Source: Kribbella capetownensis (lineage in GTDB: Bacteria > Actinomycetota > Actinomycetes > Propionibacteriales > Kribbellaceae). From it: a DNA stretch of 64,000 bases. Below the pieces are notes generated by a model that saw nothing but the letters and a program-made list of their open reading frames with translations, searched no databases and was not told where the DNA came from. A program made the translations under genes and the position numbers. The stretch spans positions 1,426,001-1,490,000 of the forward strand of contig NZ_SJKD01000001.1 in the NCBI RefSeq assembly GCF_004331485.1, written 5' to 3'. How positions within the stretch are numbered: the stretch's first letter is position 1; every line of letters starts with the position of its first letter. Below are positions 17,886 to 26,223 of the stretch, in pieces.

Positions 17886-18185
17886 ATGGGCTTCTGGGAT
17901 CCAGATACTCATTCCGATGTCGTCCGCGCGATGGGCGAGTACGACCGCGCCGGCCAAGGACGCATCCTCTCGGAGCACGGCTTCGGTCGCGCATGGACAT
18001 ACGTACTCTTGCACGACAGTAAGAGCTACGACTCAAAGGCGGTCCTCGGAGTCGCGTACAAGTTCGCCACTGGTCGGCCGCTCGGTGCACACGACTTCAA
18101 CGGCGGGCTACAAGGCGCGGCCGCTGTGCTTCGCAGCCTCGGCTTCGAGGTTCGCAACCTGCGAGATCTCCGCTCCGATCGCTGA
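17886..18185 (+). CDS. Stand-alone ScoMcrA-type N-terminal head domain
   Basis: The 99-residue product matches the pattern I know from the N-terminal head domain of ScoMcrA-like and HNH restriction endonucleases: EYDRAGQGRILSEHGFGRAW, then HDSKSYDSKAVLGVAYKFAT and DFNGGLQGAAAVLRSLGFEV. Normally this domain precedes a DNA-recognition and HNH nuclease portion, but here the gene stops after the domain. It may be a remnant of a type IV (modification-dependent) restriction gene, or a separate subunit. The fragment lies just before repeat copy 3. Confidence 0.6.
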   Translation: MGFWDPDTHSDVVRAMGEYDRAGQGRILSEHGFGRAWTYVLLHDSKSYDSKAVLGVAYKFATGRPLGAHDFNGGLQGAAAVLRSLGFEVRNLRDLRSDR

Positions 18186-18238
18186 CCCACGAACACCGCA
18201 CCATGGCGGTACCGCGGCTGGCTCGGCCGCGACGACGC

Positions 18239-18368
18239 ACGGTTTAGGAAGCCGACGCATCCCACCGACATGTGTCTCTCCAGGCGTAACCAGCCACCAC
18301 TAGCTCGGTCGACCGGTGATGCATCGCTCCGAGAGCCGACGATCTGGCCGGCGGGCCAACCTCAATAG
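18239..18368 (+). repeat. Dispersed repeat, copy 3 of 3
   Basis: GGTTTAGGAARCCGA, CTCTCCAnGCGTAAC and a CACCA/CTAGCTCGG block match copy 1 over about 75 bp, after which similarity is lost. The corresponding plus frame (ATG 18270, TAG 18366-18368) would encode 32 residues starting MCLSRRNQPPLAR. Confidence 0.5.
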
Positions 18369-18480
18369 AGGTACCGGCACAGACTCTCGCGCGATCCCAC
18401 GGATGCCTGACCGACCGCCGCCTGCGCCGCAGCATGACGCGCCCTCCTGACCTGGCGGCATCCGGGCCTGGGATCATTCT

Positions 18481-19338
18481 GTGATGAGCGATGAGGCACG
18501 AGAGGTTACTGAGCGGCAGGGTCCTGCGGTCGAGTCAGCGCCCGACTCGATCGAGGTCGAGATCCAAGAGCTGGACGCCAAGCTGGCAGAGCATCAGGCG
18601 CGAGTGGCCAGCCATCAGGCGGCGCGGGAAGACACGCCCTACGCAGAGCAGCGAACCTACATGCGCCGCGTAACGACTGACTTCATCACCGGCGTCGTAG
18701 CTGCCCATTATGCCTTCACCCGATACCCGGATGGCGGCACTTGGCTGCTCTCAACCTTCGTTGAAGACTTTCTCGAGTCGCCGGTGTCTATTGAGATGCT
18801 GGCGCACAATGGTGTCTTCAACGTTGGCCGCCGTGAACTTCGCTACTTGCTCGAAGCGGCCGTCAAGCGCACTTACGTCGACGAAGTCGCCCCGCCGGGC
18901 TCTAGCCTGAACGATCGGCTTACCCTGCTACATAACGACGTCCCGCGCTCGTCTGTTGACGTCATCGATGCGCTGACCCTCCGGATGCTTCCGGACGCCG
19001 ATGAGTTCAGATCGGCCGTAAAGAGCGCATTTGGCGCCCTGAGCGGCTACACCCACCCATCCCGCAAGCAGTTGGACGAAAGGCTGGCGCGAGCAGCCGG
19101 CGGCCAGTCGATCGGCTTCGAAACCGCGGAGACGCTGAGGCCGTTCAATCGTGTCCTGTTCCAGGTGTATGACCTGGTACTGACGCTCATCTTCGAGGGC
19201 ATCGGGCCCGCCTTTACTGGGGACCTGTTCATCCAGGCATTCGACGACGAACGTACATGGAAGTTCCACAAGGGGCGGTTCGTGCGGCTAGTCTCGCAGC
19301 ATTTCGACTACAAGGCGGAACGTCAACAGCCAAGGTGA
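18481..19338 (+). CDS. Hypothetical protein, possibly HEPN-like
   Basis: The 285-residue product begins with GTG 18481 or ATG 18484. It has a predicted coiled-coil (EIQELDAKLAEHQARVASHQ) and then a helical domain. RRELRYLLEAAVKRTYVD and ALSGYTHPSRKQLDERL resemble segments of HEPN-type proteins in abortive-infection systems, but I cannot confirm the catalytic R-x4-6-H motif. Nothing suggests a membrane location. It stands alone and overlaps the end of a convergent gene fragment by about 50 bp. Confidence 0.6.
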   Translation: MMSDEAREVTERQGPAVESAPDSIEVEIQELDAKLAEHQARVASHQAAREDTPYAEQRTYMRRVTTDFITGVVAAHYAFTRYPDGGTWLLSTFVEDFLESPVSIEMLAHNGVFNVGRRELRYLLEAAVKRTYVDEVAPPGSSLNDRLTLLHNDVPRSSVDVIDALTLRMLPDADEFRSAVKSAFGALSGYTHPSRKQLDERLARAAGGQSIGFETAETLRPFNRVLFQVYDLVLTLIFEGIGPAFTGDLFIQAFDDERTWKFHKGRFVRLVSQHFDYKAERQQPR

Positions 19339-19560
19339 CGTCGGTGACCGGCGGATTTCAAGACCGTTGGTCAGCGCATGTTTGATCCATTTGAGCCTGA
19401 TTCTCTCCAAACGAATGCCATCAGGATTCAGAAGATCGAATCGCCCCTCCAGCAAGGCCGTCCAGAGCGGCAGTTGGGTCTCGTCCCATTCCAAGTCGCC
19501 GAATATCGGCAGGGCCGTCTGCAAGAACCACGCGAGCCTCTCGGAGACTCGTCACCTCAG
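19288..19560 (-). pseudogene. Fragment of an unknown protein gene
   Basis: The minus frame reads ERLAWFLQTALPIFGDLEWD and ETQLPLWTALLEGRFDLLNP, with good protein-like composition, but upstream it meets a stop without a credible start. It is probably the 3' end of a decayed gene. Family unknown. Confidence 0.3.
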
Positions 19561-19699
19561 AGGCGGCGCGCTCACAGCCATTCCGTCGGTCGTCGTGGGC
19601 GCGATACTGCCGTGGTGGCTTCACCTGTAACGAGGTCACCGACGCCGCCGCGCGAGGTACGAGTACGCAAGCAATTGGGCCCGACAGCGACGAGTGAGG

Positions 19700-21164
19700 T
19701 CAGTAGGTCGCGCCCAACAGATGCGTGCGGTGGCGCCAGGCGAGTGTCAAGCAAGCGGCGCTGGTCTGGCCGAGAGGCTCGCGCGTCGTGAGGCGTTTCA
19801 CCGTCTCCTCGTCGAAAGGCAGCCCGCGGATCGATTTGTTGTTGTCCAGGGAGAACACGACCTCGCCTTCGGGATTCGTGGCCACCAGGTCACGGAACAA
19901 ATCGTCGAAGACATTGTCGTCGATCACTGTGACTGTGGCGATGGATGAGTTGAGGCTCAGGGCGTCGAGGATGATGCCGAGGGCGTAGGGGCGTACGTGG
20001 CCGGCCGCGCGGGCGGCGGTCATGTCTCGGTAGAAGGGCCAGACGTCGTAGTCGACGGGTACACCGCTGCTGCCGTCGTGTTCTGGCTGGCCGAGCATTT
20101 CCTCGGCATATTCGCGGACCATGTTGCGCCAGATGTCCAGGTCACTGGCGATGCTCTGGGGCGAGATGCTCGCGGGTTGGAATTCCCCGGCGGGTAGGAG
20201 GCTGTAGTGCCTGCCATTGGTGACCTGCGTTGGGTCGCGTCTGAGCAGGAAGAATGTTCCGCTGCCGTCCGCCCTGTTCCGGCGGATCGTGAGTGTGCTG
20301 ATGCCCGGGTTGACGATCCGAGACGACAGGTCGAAATGGGTCTGACACCAAGCCTCTGAACGGTAGATGTGACCAGTCGAGCTGGCCGGCGAGCTCAGCT
20401 GCCGCTGCCTCGTGTCCCAGCGGCTCGGACACGTCGAGCTTGTCGAAGAAGGTTGCCAGACCGAATGTCATCCTGCCCGCGCCTTCGCTCCACTCGATGT
20501 CGGTGAGGCGGTAGCTATGGCGGTTCTCGAACAGTGCTGGTTTCCGTAAGTATCGGATCGCAGCTGTGTAGCGCGAGAAGGCGTGCCCCGGTGCGCGAAG
20601 TGGTAGCGCGGGGCGGGCCTCTGCCTCGATCCCCGTGATCCGTGCCTTCGGTGGGTTGTCGTCCCAGTGCAGAACGACCTTCTCAAGCGGCACCGGTCCG
20701 CTGGGAAGCCAGGCAGCGGTGCTGATCGCTGGCACGTGCTCTACGCGGAGCGTTGGATCGTACAAGTCGGCCGTTCGTGCGGCCAGGCCGATACCGCTTT
20801 CGATCAGGTATTGCCGCACCTCGCGCCAGTGTGTCTGGCTTGCTTCGACAGCGGCGTCGGGCGAAGGCCTCCCGCCAGTCTGGGCTCGCCGAGCTGACGT
20901 GTTGGCTGGCGCAGGTGAGAGGGCGCGTTCCTGGTCGGCGAGCAGCATGCCGAAGCGCCGTTGGACGCTCCCGTCAGCATCCTTTAGCGCCGCGTCGAGT
21001 ACCTCTTGCATGCCCGGTGAGAGCACCATGTCTGGGTTCGCCTCCCAGTTCGCGACGGTGCGGACTCCGGCACCGAGGCGGCTGGCGAAGGCTTCGTTGC
21101 TCATGCGCAGGGACGCTCGGAGCGCCGACGCTCGCCGGCCTGTCCACAGGTCCACTACGTCCAT
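19700..21164 (-). pseudogene. Actinobacterial XRE regulator with long C-terminal domain, frameshifted
   Basis: ATG at 21164 follows GAAGGGA. The N-terminus has an XRE-type HTH (about residues 15-60, ASRLGAGVRTVANWEANPDM). A long domain follows that I recognise as a common actinomycete regulator architecture (WREVRQYLIESGIGLAARTA..., LFENRHSYRL, then GEFQPASI, WRNMVREYAEEMLGQPEHDG, ending ACLTLAWRHRTHLLGATY). Near 20370-20383 the frame changes: the minus strand should read WSHIYRSEAWCQTHFDLSSR but one frame ends there and the next begins. With one corrected lesion the protein would have about 488 residues. It lies beside the AICE regulator and may be its cargo or flank. Confidence 0.65.
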
Positions 21165-21305
21165 CGTGTGAGTCCCTTCGCACTGTCGATCCGGCCGGAC
21201 TGCACTGTCGCTGCACTGCCGTTGCATCGTCGCGGCATGTTGAGCGAGTCACCTTCAGTATTCACTGGTTCATGTGGCAACCAGGGGCAACGGAGATTCG
21301 CTGAC

Positions 21306-21653
21306 TCACTCAGCTTGGGCTTGCCGGGATGAGTCGGTCGCCAGTTGCTCAAGGTGCTCGACTCGCTGCCGTAGCGCGTCGACGTCGGCGCGCAGACTTG
21401 CCAGCTCCGAACCGTTGTTCTCAGCGGTAGCAACGAAGACGCCAACCCCCGGCGCGGAGCGGAGGAGGCCTTCCGACTGGAGAGTGTCGATGGCGCGGCG
21501 GACCGTCATGAGCGCCACGCCGAAGGTCGTAGCGAGCTTAGGCCCCGCAGGCAGTTTCTCTCCCGGCTTGAGTTCGCCGCTGGCGATCGCTTTGCGGATG
21601 CCGGAGGCGACCTGGAGGTAGGCGGGGCCGGTGAGCTTGTCATCCAACTTCAT
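21306..21653 (-). CDS. GntR-family repressor (KorSA-like)
   Basis: The 115-residue product has an N-terminal GntR winged helix (about 8-75: PAYLQVASGIRKAIASGEL, then TTFGVALMTVRRAIDTLQSEG) and a C-terminal coiled-coil (LRADVDALRQRVEHLEQLA) instead of an effector-binding domain. Short GntR proteins of this type, such as KorSA of pSAM2, repress transfer and excision genes in AICEs. It is divergent from the Xis-like gene, with palindromic sites between them. Confidence 0.82.
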   Translation of the reverse strand: MKLDDKLTGPAYLQVASGIRKAIASGELKPGEKLPAGPKLATTFGVALMTVRRAIDTLQSEGLLRSAPGVGVFVATAENNGSELASLRADVDALRQRVEHLEQLATDSSRQAQAE

Positions 21654-21681
21654 AGCTGAACAGTAGTCCGGGCTAGATCAG

Positions 21682-21746
21682 CTAGTCATGTCTGCCCGCC
21701 GACAGTTGTTGACAGAATTAGACTAGACTAGGCTAGTCTGGACTAG
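21682..21746. promoter_or_regulatory. Operator/promoter between GntR and Xis-like genes
   Basis: A perfect 15-bp palindrome AGACTAGGCTAGTCT (21725-21739) is flanked by further GACTAG half-sites (21721-21726 and 21741-21746) and a CTAGTC at 21682-21687. TTGACA (21709-21714) is a clear -35 box for the rightward transcript, and the operators cover the -10 region. The GntR repressor most likely binds here to silence both genes. Confidence 0.65.
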
Positions 21747-21770
21747 AGTTGTTTTGAGAGGAGAACGGAA

Positions 21771-22004
21771 ATGCAGGAGTCCAGTGAGGGCAAGCGCCAG
21801 TGGCTGAACGTCGCGGAGATGGCGAAAGAGCTGGGGATCGCAGAGATGACGCTCTACCGCGCGATCGCAGCGGATGAGTTCCCTGCTGTGCGGATTGGCA
21901 GGCGTCTCTTCATCCCCGCCCGAGTCCTAGACCGCATGGCCGAGGCGGCGATCGCGACCGGACGCGTCGTGACGGCGGCTGAGTTCTGCGGCGAAGCCTC
22001 ATGA
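21771..22004 (+). CDS. Excisionase-like HTH protein
   Basis: The 77-residue product is a MerR/Xis-type winged helix (HTH_17): WLNVAEMAKELGIAEMTLYR then FPAVRIGRRLFIPARVLDRM. A strong ribosome binding site (GAGAGGAGA) precedes the ATG. In AICEs such a protein directs excision or activates replication. It is first in the rightward operon, and its end overlaps a possible ATG (22001) of the next gene. Confidence 0.75.
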   Translation: MQESSEGKRQWLNVAEMAKELGIAEMTLYRAIAADEFPAVRIGRRLFIPARVLDRMAEAAIATGRVVTAAEFCGEAS

Positions 22005-22123
22005 CCGCAGTCGCGCACGGCGCGACCGTCCAACAACCGATTACAGACCGGCCCCGCGCAGGCGCCAACCAGAACAGGGCCGGTTCTCCCATCACTCAGG
22101 TACGAGTTCGAGAGGTCTACAGC

Positions 22124-22531
22124 ATGACTGACGCAGTAGAGGGCGGTATGGAGTGGGTGCCCCGGTTCGGGATGTTGGAGGTTCCGCGGCAGCGCGCGGA
22201 GCTGATCCGTGGGTTGTTCGAGTTGGCGGCGTGGGTGGCGGATCACCCGGAGCTGCCGGTGCCGGCGGTGAGGGCCGTGGTCTGGCCGTCGAGCCGGAAC
22301 GCGGACTTTTCCGCGGCTTGCAGCGAGGTCGACCAGGTCGGTGCCGCGCTCGGTGTTCAGCCGGAGTTGCGCGGCGGGCACTACGACGTGAGCACGGAAA
22401 TCGGTCCCGTCGAGATCACATCGTTCGCGATTTCTAGCGAGACGATGGCCGCCCACACCGCACACATGTCGTACGCGGAAAACGTACAGCCCGAGGCGAT
22501 CGCGGCCGAGGCAACGGGTGGTGCGCGATGA
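22124..22531 (+). CDS. Hypothetical AICE protein
   Basis: The product has 135 residues from ATG 22124 (GAGGT upstream); an earlier in-frame ATG at 22001 overlaps the Xis-like gene and would add 41 residues of low-complexity leader. It is soluble and Ala/Glu-rich with short helices (RAELIRGLFELAAWVADHPE). Its end overlaps the next ATG by 4 bp. Family unknown; position suggests an accessory role in replication or transfer. Confidence 0.6.
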   Translation: MTDAVEGGMEWVPRFGMLEVPRQRAELIRGLFELAAWVADHPELPVPAVRAVVWPSSRNADFSAACSEVDQVGAALGVQPELRGGHYDVSTEIGPVEITSFAISSETMAAHTAHMSYAENVQPEAIAAEATGGAR

Positions 22532-23040
22532 GCGAGAACGTACGACTGGATCTGGCTTGGCGGATGCATGACTCGGCCGCGGGTGCGATCGACCGGGCCG
22601 ATACGAGGTCTGGTTTCGCTGCCACGGTCGAGACCGCCCTGGCTGCGGTTGTTCTGGCCCAGGTTTCGCAGTCACATGGCGCGCCTGTGGCCGTCCGTGT
22701 GCTGTTCGGCCTCGCGCTGGTCGCGCTGGCGGCGGCGCTGGGGTCGGCGTTGCTGGTAGTGGTGCCGCGCCTGCACTACACCGGCATCAAGCTGCTGCCG
22801 GGGGAGTTCCTCTATTTCGGCGCGGTGCGGGTGCGGTCGATCCGCGAGCTGCGCCAGCACATCGACCCCGGGGTGTACGGCGAGCTGGTCGCTGAGCCGT
22901 GGGAGGCGATCAGCCACCACGCGAAGCGGCTCGCCGATATCGCCTGGTCCAAGCACCGTTGGCTGCGGCTCTCATTCGCGAATGCGACCGCTGGCGCGCT
23001 GTTCTCGGTGGTCGGTGTGCTGATCGGGGGTGCGCGATGA
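22528..23040 (+). CDS. PycTM-like two-helix membrane protein
   Basis: The 170-residue product has the layout of the Pycsar-effector TM family (PycTM). An N-terminal helix with ADTRSGFAATVETALAAVVL leads into TM1, followed by TM2 (LFGLALVALAAALGSALLVV). After a soluble loop, HAKRLADIAWSKHRWLRLSF precedes a third hydrophobic stretch. In Pycsar systems such proteins kill by membrane disruption when bound to cyclic CMP/UMP. No pyrimidine cyclase gene lies nearby, and similar proteins are common in actinomycete conjugative elements, where the role is unproven. ATGA overlaps join it to both neighbours. Confidence 0.6.
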   Translation: MSENVRLDLAWRMHDSAAGAIDRADTRSGFAATVETALAAVVLAQVSQSHGAPVAVRVLFGLALVALAAALGSALLVVVPRLHYTGIKLLPGEFLYFGAVRVRSIRELRQHIDPGVYGELVAEPWEAISHHAKRLADIAWSKHRWLRLSFANATAGALFSVVGVLIGGAR

Positions 23041-25319
23041 TGCGCCGGCCGACGAGGACCGAGGGCGTGATGGTGCCGCGGTTCACGGCACTGATGGTGG
23101 CACTGACCGCTGCCGGTCTCGCGGCGCTCGTGTGGGGCCGGACCCCCGCTCTAACCGAGGCCGGGTACTGGGCGACGGCGACCGGAGTGCTTGGTCTGGT
23201 GACCGCGGGCCTGTTGTTCTGGCGGCTGATGCATGGCGCGCTCATCGCGGCCCCGCTGTGGGTGGTCTTGGCTGGCCTGGTCGGCCTTCGTCTGGGCGCT
23301 CCGGGTGGCGCGGCGGGGTGGACGATCGCGGCCGGGGCGCTGCTGCTCGTCTCGCTCGGCCTGGTCGCCGTGAATCGCAGTGTCGGTGGCGGGATCGCGG
23401 CGGCGCTGTGGCTGGCCTACGCCGGGTTCGTCTTGCACGTGCTGCCGGAGTCGGTGCAGGCGTCGCAGCGCTGGTGGCAGGCACTGGTCGCCTCGGCGGT
23501 CGCGGTGCTGGTGACGGCCGGGTTCACGCTGCGGTCGCGCTCGAGTTCCCGTGGACTGCTGCGCCGCCTCGGGCGCGCCGGGCGCGTGACCGACGGCCTG
23601 GCGTCGGGCTGGGACGTGCACCGGGTGTCGTCGGCGCGGACGCTGCGCAAGAAGGCCCGCATCGTCCGCCCCTCGCTGGCTGAGGTGCCGGCGTGGAAGC
23701 GGCGCTTCGTGCCGCTGGCTCAGTTGGGCGCGACGGTCGCGACGGTCGGTGGGGTCAAGGTCCGCTCGAGCGCGGAGGATCACACGGCGTGGTTCGCTGG
23801 GCCGCGGGCGGGCAAGACCGGCGCGTTGATGGGGATTCTGCTGGATGCGCCGGGCGCGGTGATCGCGACGTCGACCAAGACCGACATTCTCGACGTCACC
23901 CGCACCCTGCGGGCCAGGCGTGGTCCGGTGTGGGTGTTCGACCCCGACGGCCTGACCGCGGATGGGTCGACGATCACGTTCGATCCGTTGACCGGGTGCA
24001 CCGATCCGGGTGTGGTGATGGACCGCGCCTCGGACCTGCTGGATGGGGTCGGCGCCAAGAGCGATGACGCCGAGCACTGGCTGAACCTCGCGCGGCAGGC
24101 GCTGACGGCGTTGATGCATGCCGCGGCGCTCGGCGGCTACACGATGGCCGATGTTCAGCGGTGGATCGCGCACCCCGACGACACCGCCAAGGGTGACGTG
24201 TTGTGGGAGCTGCGCGCCGCGGGCGCGACCGGGTTCGAGCAGCAGGCCACCCAGTTCTTCACCAACAACGAGCGCACCCGCTCCAGCATCTCCACCACGA
24301 TCATGCCCGCCCTGTCGTGGCTGTCCGTGCCGAGCGCGGCCGCGGCGGCGGCACCCGGCGGGGTGCCGTTCGACGTGGCGCGGCTGCTGGCCGAGACCGG
24401 CACCGTGTACCTGCTGGGTGCAGACGACAAGAAGACCGCACCGCTCGTCACCGCGTTGACTGCGCACATTGCCCGCCAGGCCAAGACGCTGGCGGTGCGG
24501 ACGCCGGGGCGCCGGTTGGATCCGCAGCTGACGATGGTGCTGGACGAGGCCGCGCTGATCTGCCTGATTCCCCTCGATAAGTGGACCGGTGACTTCGGGT
24601 CCCGCGGGATCACGCTGCACATCTCGGCCCAGTCCCGCGCCCAGCTGCGGGACCGGTTCGGCGAGGCCGCCGCGGGCGCGCTGATGACCAACGTCACCAC
24701 GAAGGTGCTGCTGGCCGGCACCGCCGACGACGACGATCTGCAGTTCTGGTCGACGCTGTGCGGGGAACGGCTGGAGCAGGTCACCACCCGCGACCGCACC
24801 ACCGGCGGCGTGTCGATCAGCGACCGCCGCGTCCCGGTCCTCACCCCGGGCCAGGTCGCGCAACTGCGGGCCGGGCAGGCGTTGATCATCACCCGCGGCA
24901 TGCCGCCCGCGATCGGGCGCGTGAAGATGGCCTGGAACCGCCACGACCTGCGCCTGGAGCGGTTCCACAACCACCGCACCGTCCAATGGACCAGCCGCCA
25001 CCTGGCTGCACTCGAGAACCGGGCCGGTGCCCGGCTGCTCACCGACACCGCCTGGCTGCGCGACCAGACCCTCGCCAGGGCCGAGCAGCTGACGAACCTT
25101 CGGCGAAGCCTGACCGCGCCTGTGCTGCGACGCATCGCCGGGCGCCTCGACGCGGCGGTGACCTGGCTGGAGGCCACCGACCCGGCCCGGGAGTTCCTGG
25201 CCCGGCTTCGACTGGTCGGCGCGATGCGTAAGGCCCGCCTGGCGCTCGCCGCCCGCAGCACCGACCGCGACGCCCGGGAACTCGTTGCCTCTGACAACAC
25301 AGACGGTGACCGCCCATGA
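23037..25319 (+). CDS. VirD4/TraG-type conjugative coupling protein
   Basis: The 760-residue product has about four to five N-terminal membrane helices (residues ~15-165). The cytoplasmic ATPase domain has Walker A GPRAGKTG near residue 255 and Walker B LTMVLDEAA near 500, followed by the sensor-like HISAQSRAQLRDRFGE. This is the type IV secretion coupling ATPase that brings the relaxase-DNA complex to the transfer channel. Start ATG 23037 overlaps the previous stop. No other T4SS channel genes are present, as is usual when the mating apparatus is minimal or located elsewhere. Confidence 0.85.
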   Translation: MMRRPTRTEGVMVPRFTALMVALTAAGLAALVWGRTPALTEAGYWATATGVLGLVTAGLLFWRLMHGALIAAPLWVVLAGLVGLRLGAPGGAAGWTIAAGALLLVSLGLVAVNRSVGGGIAAALWLAYAGFVLHVLPESVQASQRWWQALVASAVAVLVTAGFTLRSRSSSRGLLRRLGRAGRVTDGLASGWDVHRVSSARTLRKKARIVRPSLAEVPAWKRRFVPLAQLGATVATVGGVKVRSSAEDHTAWFAGPRAGKTGALMGILLDAPGAVIATSTKTDILDVTRTLRARRGPVWVFDPDGLTADGSTITFDPLTGCTDPGVVMDRASDLLDGVGAKSDDAEHWLNLARQALTALMHAAALGGYTMADVQRWIAHPDDTAKGDVLWELRAAGATGFEQQATQFFTNNERTRSSISTTIMPALSWLSVPSAAAAAAPGGVPFDVARLLAETGTVYLLGADDKKTAPLVTALTAHIARQAKTLAVRTPGRRLDPQLTMVLDEAALICLIPLDKWTGDFGSRGITLHISAQSRAQLRDRFGEAAAGALMTNVTTKVLLAGTADDDDLQFWSTLCGERLEQVTTRDRTTGGVSISDRRVPVLTPGQVAQLRAGQALIITRGMPPAIGRVKMAWNRHDLRLERFHNHRTVQWTSRHLAALENRAGARLLTDTAWLRDQTLARAEQLTNLRRSLTAPVLRRIAGRLDAAVTWLEATDPAREFLARLRLVGAMRKARLALAARSTDRDARELVASDNTDGDRP

Positions 25320-26017
25320 CCGCCCACAACAGCGGTGACCACCGCCGCGATGGCGTGGAGTGGGTGCAGCTGTGGGACGGGCGCCGCTGGCCGGGCCGGG
25401 TCCGTGGCGGGCTGCCGGAGTTCCGGTTCGGTCAGGCCCCGTCCGGATTGTCCACGCGGCGGCAGTTGCGTGAGCGTGGTTTGTCCCGTGGCGGGCAGGA
25501 GCCGTTCGCCCGGTTGACCTGGAAATGGGACCAGCGGTTCGCGTGGCTGTACGTGGACGAGCGCGCCCGGGCCAAGCGGGTCCCGAGCGACAAGCAGCGC
25601 GCCGCGGTCACCAAGGCCCTGGCCGCGCGGAAGGTGTGCGCCGAGTGCGGCCCGGTCGATCAGTTCGTCCGGACCACCGACCGGCTGTGCGGCGACTGCC
25701 ACGCCGCCGGCGTCACACCCACCGAAGGCGGCACCGCCGGGTGGCGCACCGTCCACGCCTGGCAGGACGAAGCCGCTGACGACGACACCGAACACAACGC
25801 ACGGACGGATGCGTCGGCCGCGGCCAAGCGGGCCGCCGCGGCGCTAACCCGCACGACTGACCGGCTCGACAGCCCCCGCACGCGGACGCACCAGACCGCC
25901 CGGGACGAGGAGCTGACCCGCTGGCACGCCGACGACGAAACCGCACGGATCGCCACCGCGCAGACCAATAGCGAGGACCTGAACGACACCTCGTGGAGCG
26001 AGAGGGGAGTGGCATGA
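25316..26017 (+). CDS. RRQRL-motif zinc-binding protein
   Basis: The 233-residue product has the conserved RRQLRERGLSRGGQEPFARL stretch (about 44-63) and a zinc motif CAECG...LCGDC (about 106-125), the signature of a small family found in actinomycete plasmids and AICEs. The C-terminal ~90 residues are Ala/Thr/Arg-rich and disordered, with DEELTRWHADDETA near the end. A very similar motif (DEDLARWHADDTQP) is at the C-terminus of the relaxase encoded 3 kb downstream. It is probably a DNA- or relaxosome-associated protein. ATGA overlaps on both sides. Confidence 0.72.
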   Translation: MTAHNSGDHRRDGVEWVQLWDGRRWPGRVRGGLPEFRFGQAPSGLSTRRQLRERGLSRGGQEPFARLTWKWDQRFAWLYVDERARAKRVPSDKQRAAVTKALAARKVCAECGPVDQFVRTTDRLCGDCHAAGVTPTEGGTAGWRTVHAWQDEAADDDTEHNARTDASAAAKRAAAALTRTTDRLDSPRTRTHQTARDEELTRWHADDETARIATAQTNSEDLNDTSWSERGVA

Positions 26018-26223
26018 CGACACCGAACACGACACCAACCACGGCGCCGAGCACGGCTGCCGCCGAGCTGCGCGCGTACTACGGCTGCCGCGAAGTGGAG
26101 GCGCGCGGCCTGCGGGCGTTGCCCGCCTACGACGAGCACGGCCGGCAGACCGGGCAGGTCGCGATCGACGCCGACGAGTTCTGCGACTGGCTCGACGACC
26201 TCTACCAGGGAGACGGCGACTGA
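26014..26223 (+). CDS. Small acidic hypothetical protein
   Basis: The 69-residue product starts at ATG 26014, overlapping the previous TGA by 4 bp. It has a Thr/Pro-rich start and an acidic, aromatic end (DEFCDWLDDLYQGDGD). Its stop overlaps the next ATG by one base. Family unknown; strict coupling in the transfer operon supports it as real. Confidence 0.65.
   Translation: MTTPNTTPTTAPSTAAAELRAYYGCREVEARGLRALPAYDEHGRQTGQVAIDADEFCDWLDDLYQGDGD

Noticed and set aside
18244..18477. Minus-strand frame ending YAWRD, similar to minus frames in the other repeat copies
   Set aside because: The minus frames of the repeat copies share sequence only because the DNA is repeated; silent differences support the plus frame.
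23151..25001. 616-codon minus-strand frame opposite the coupling protein
   Set aside because: It lies antisense to an unmistakable VirD4-type gene and has Arg/Gln/Pro-rich composition; a codon-bias shadow.
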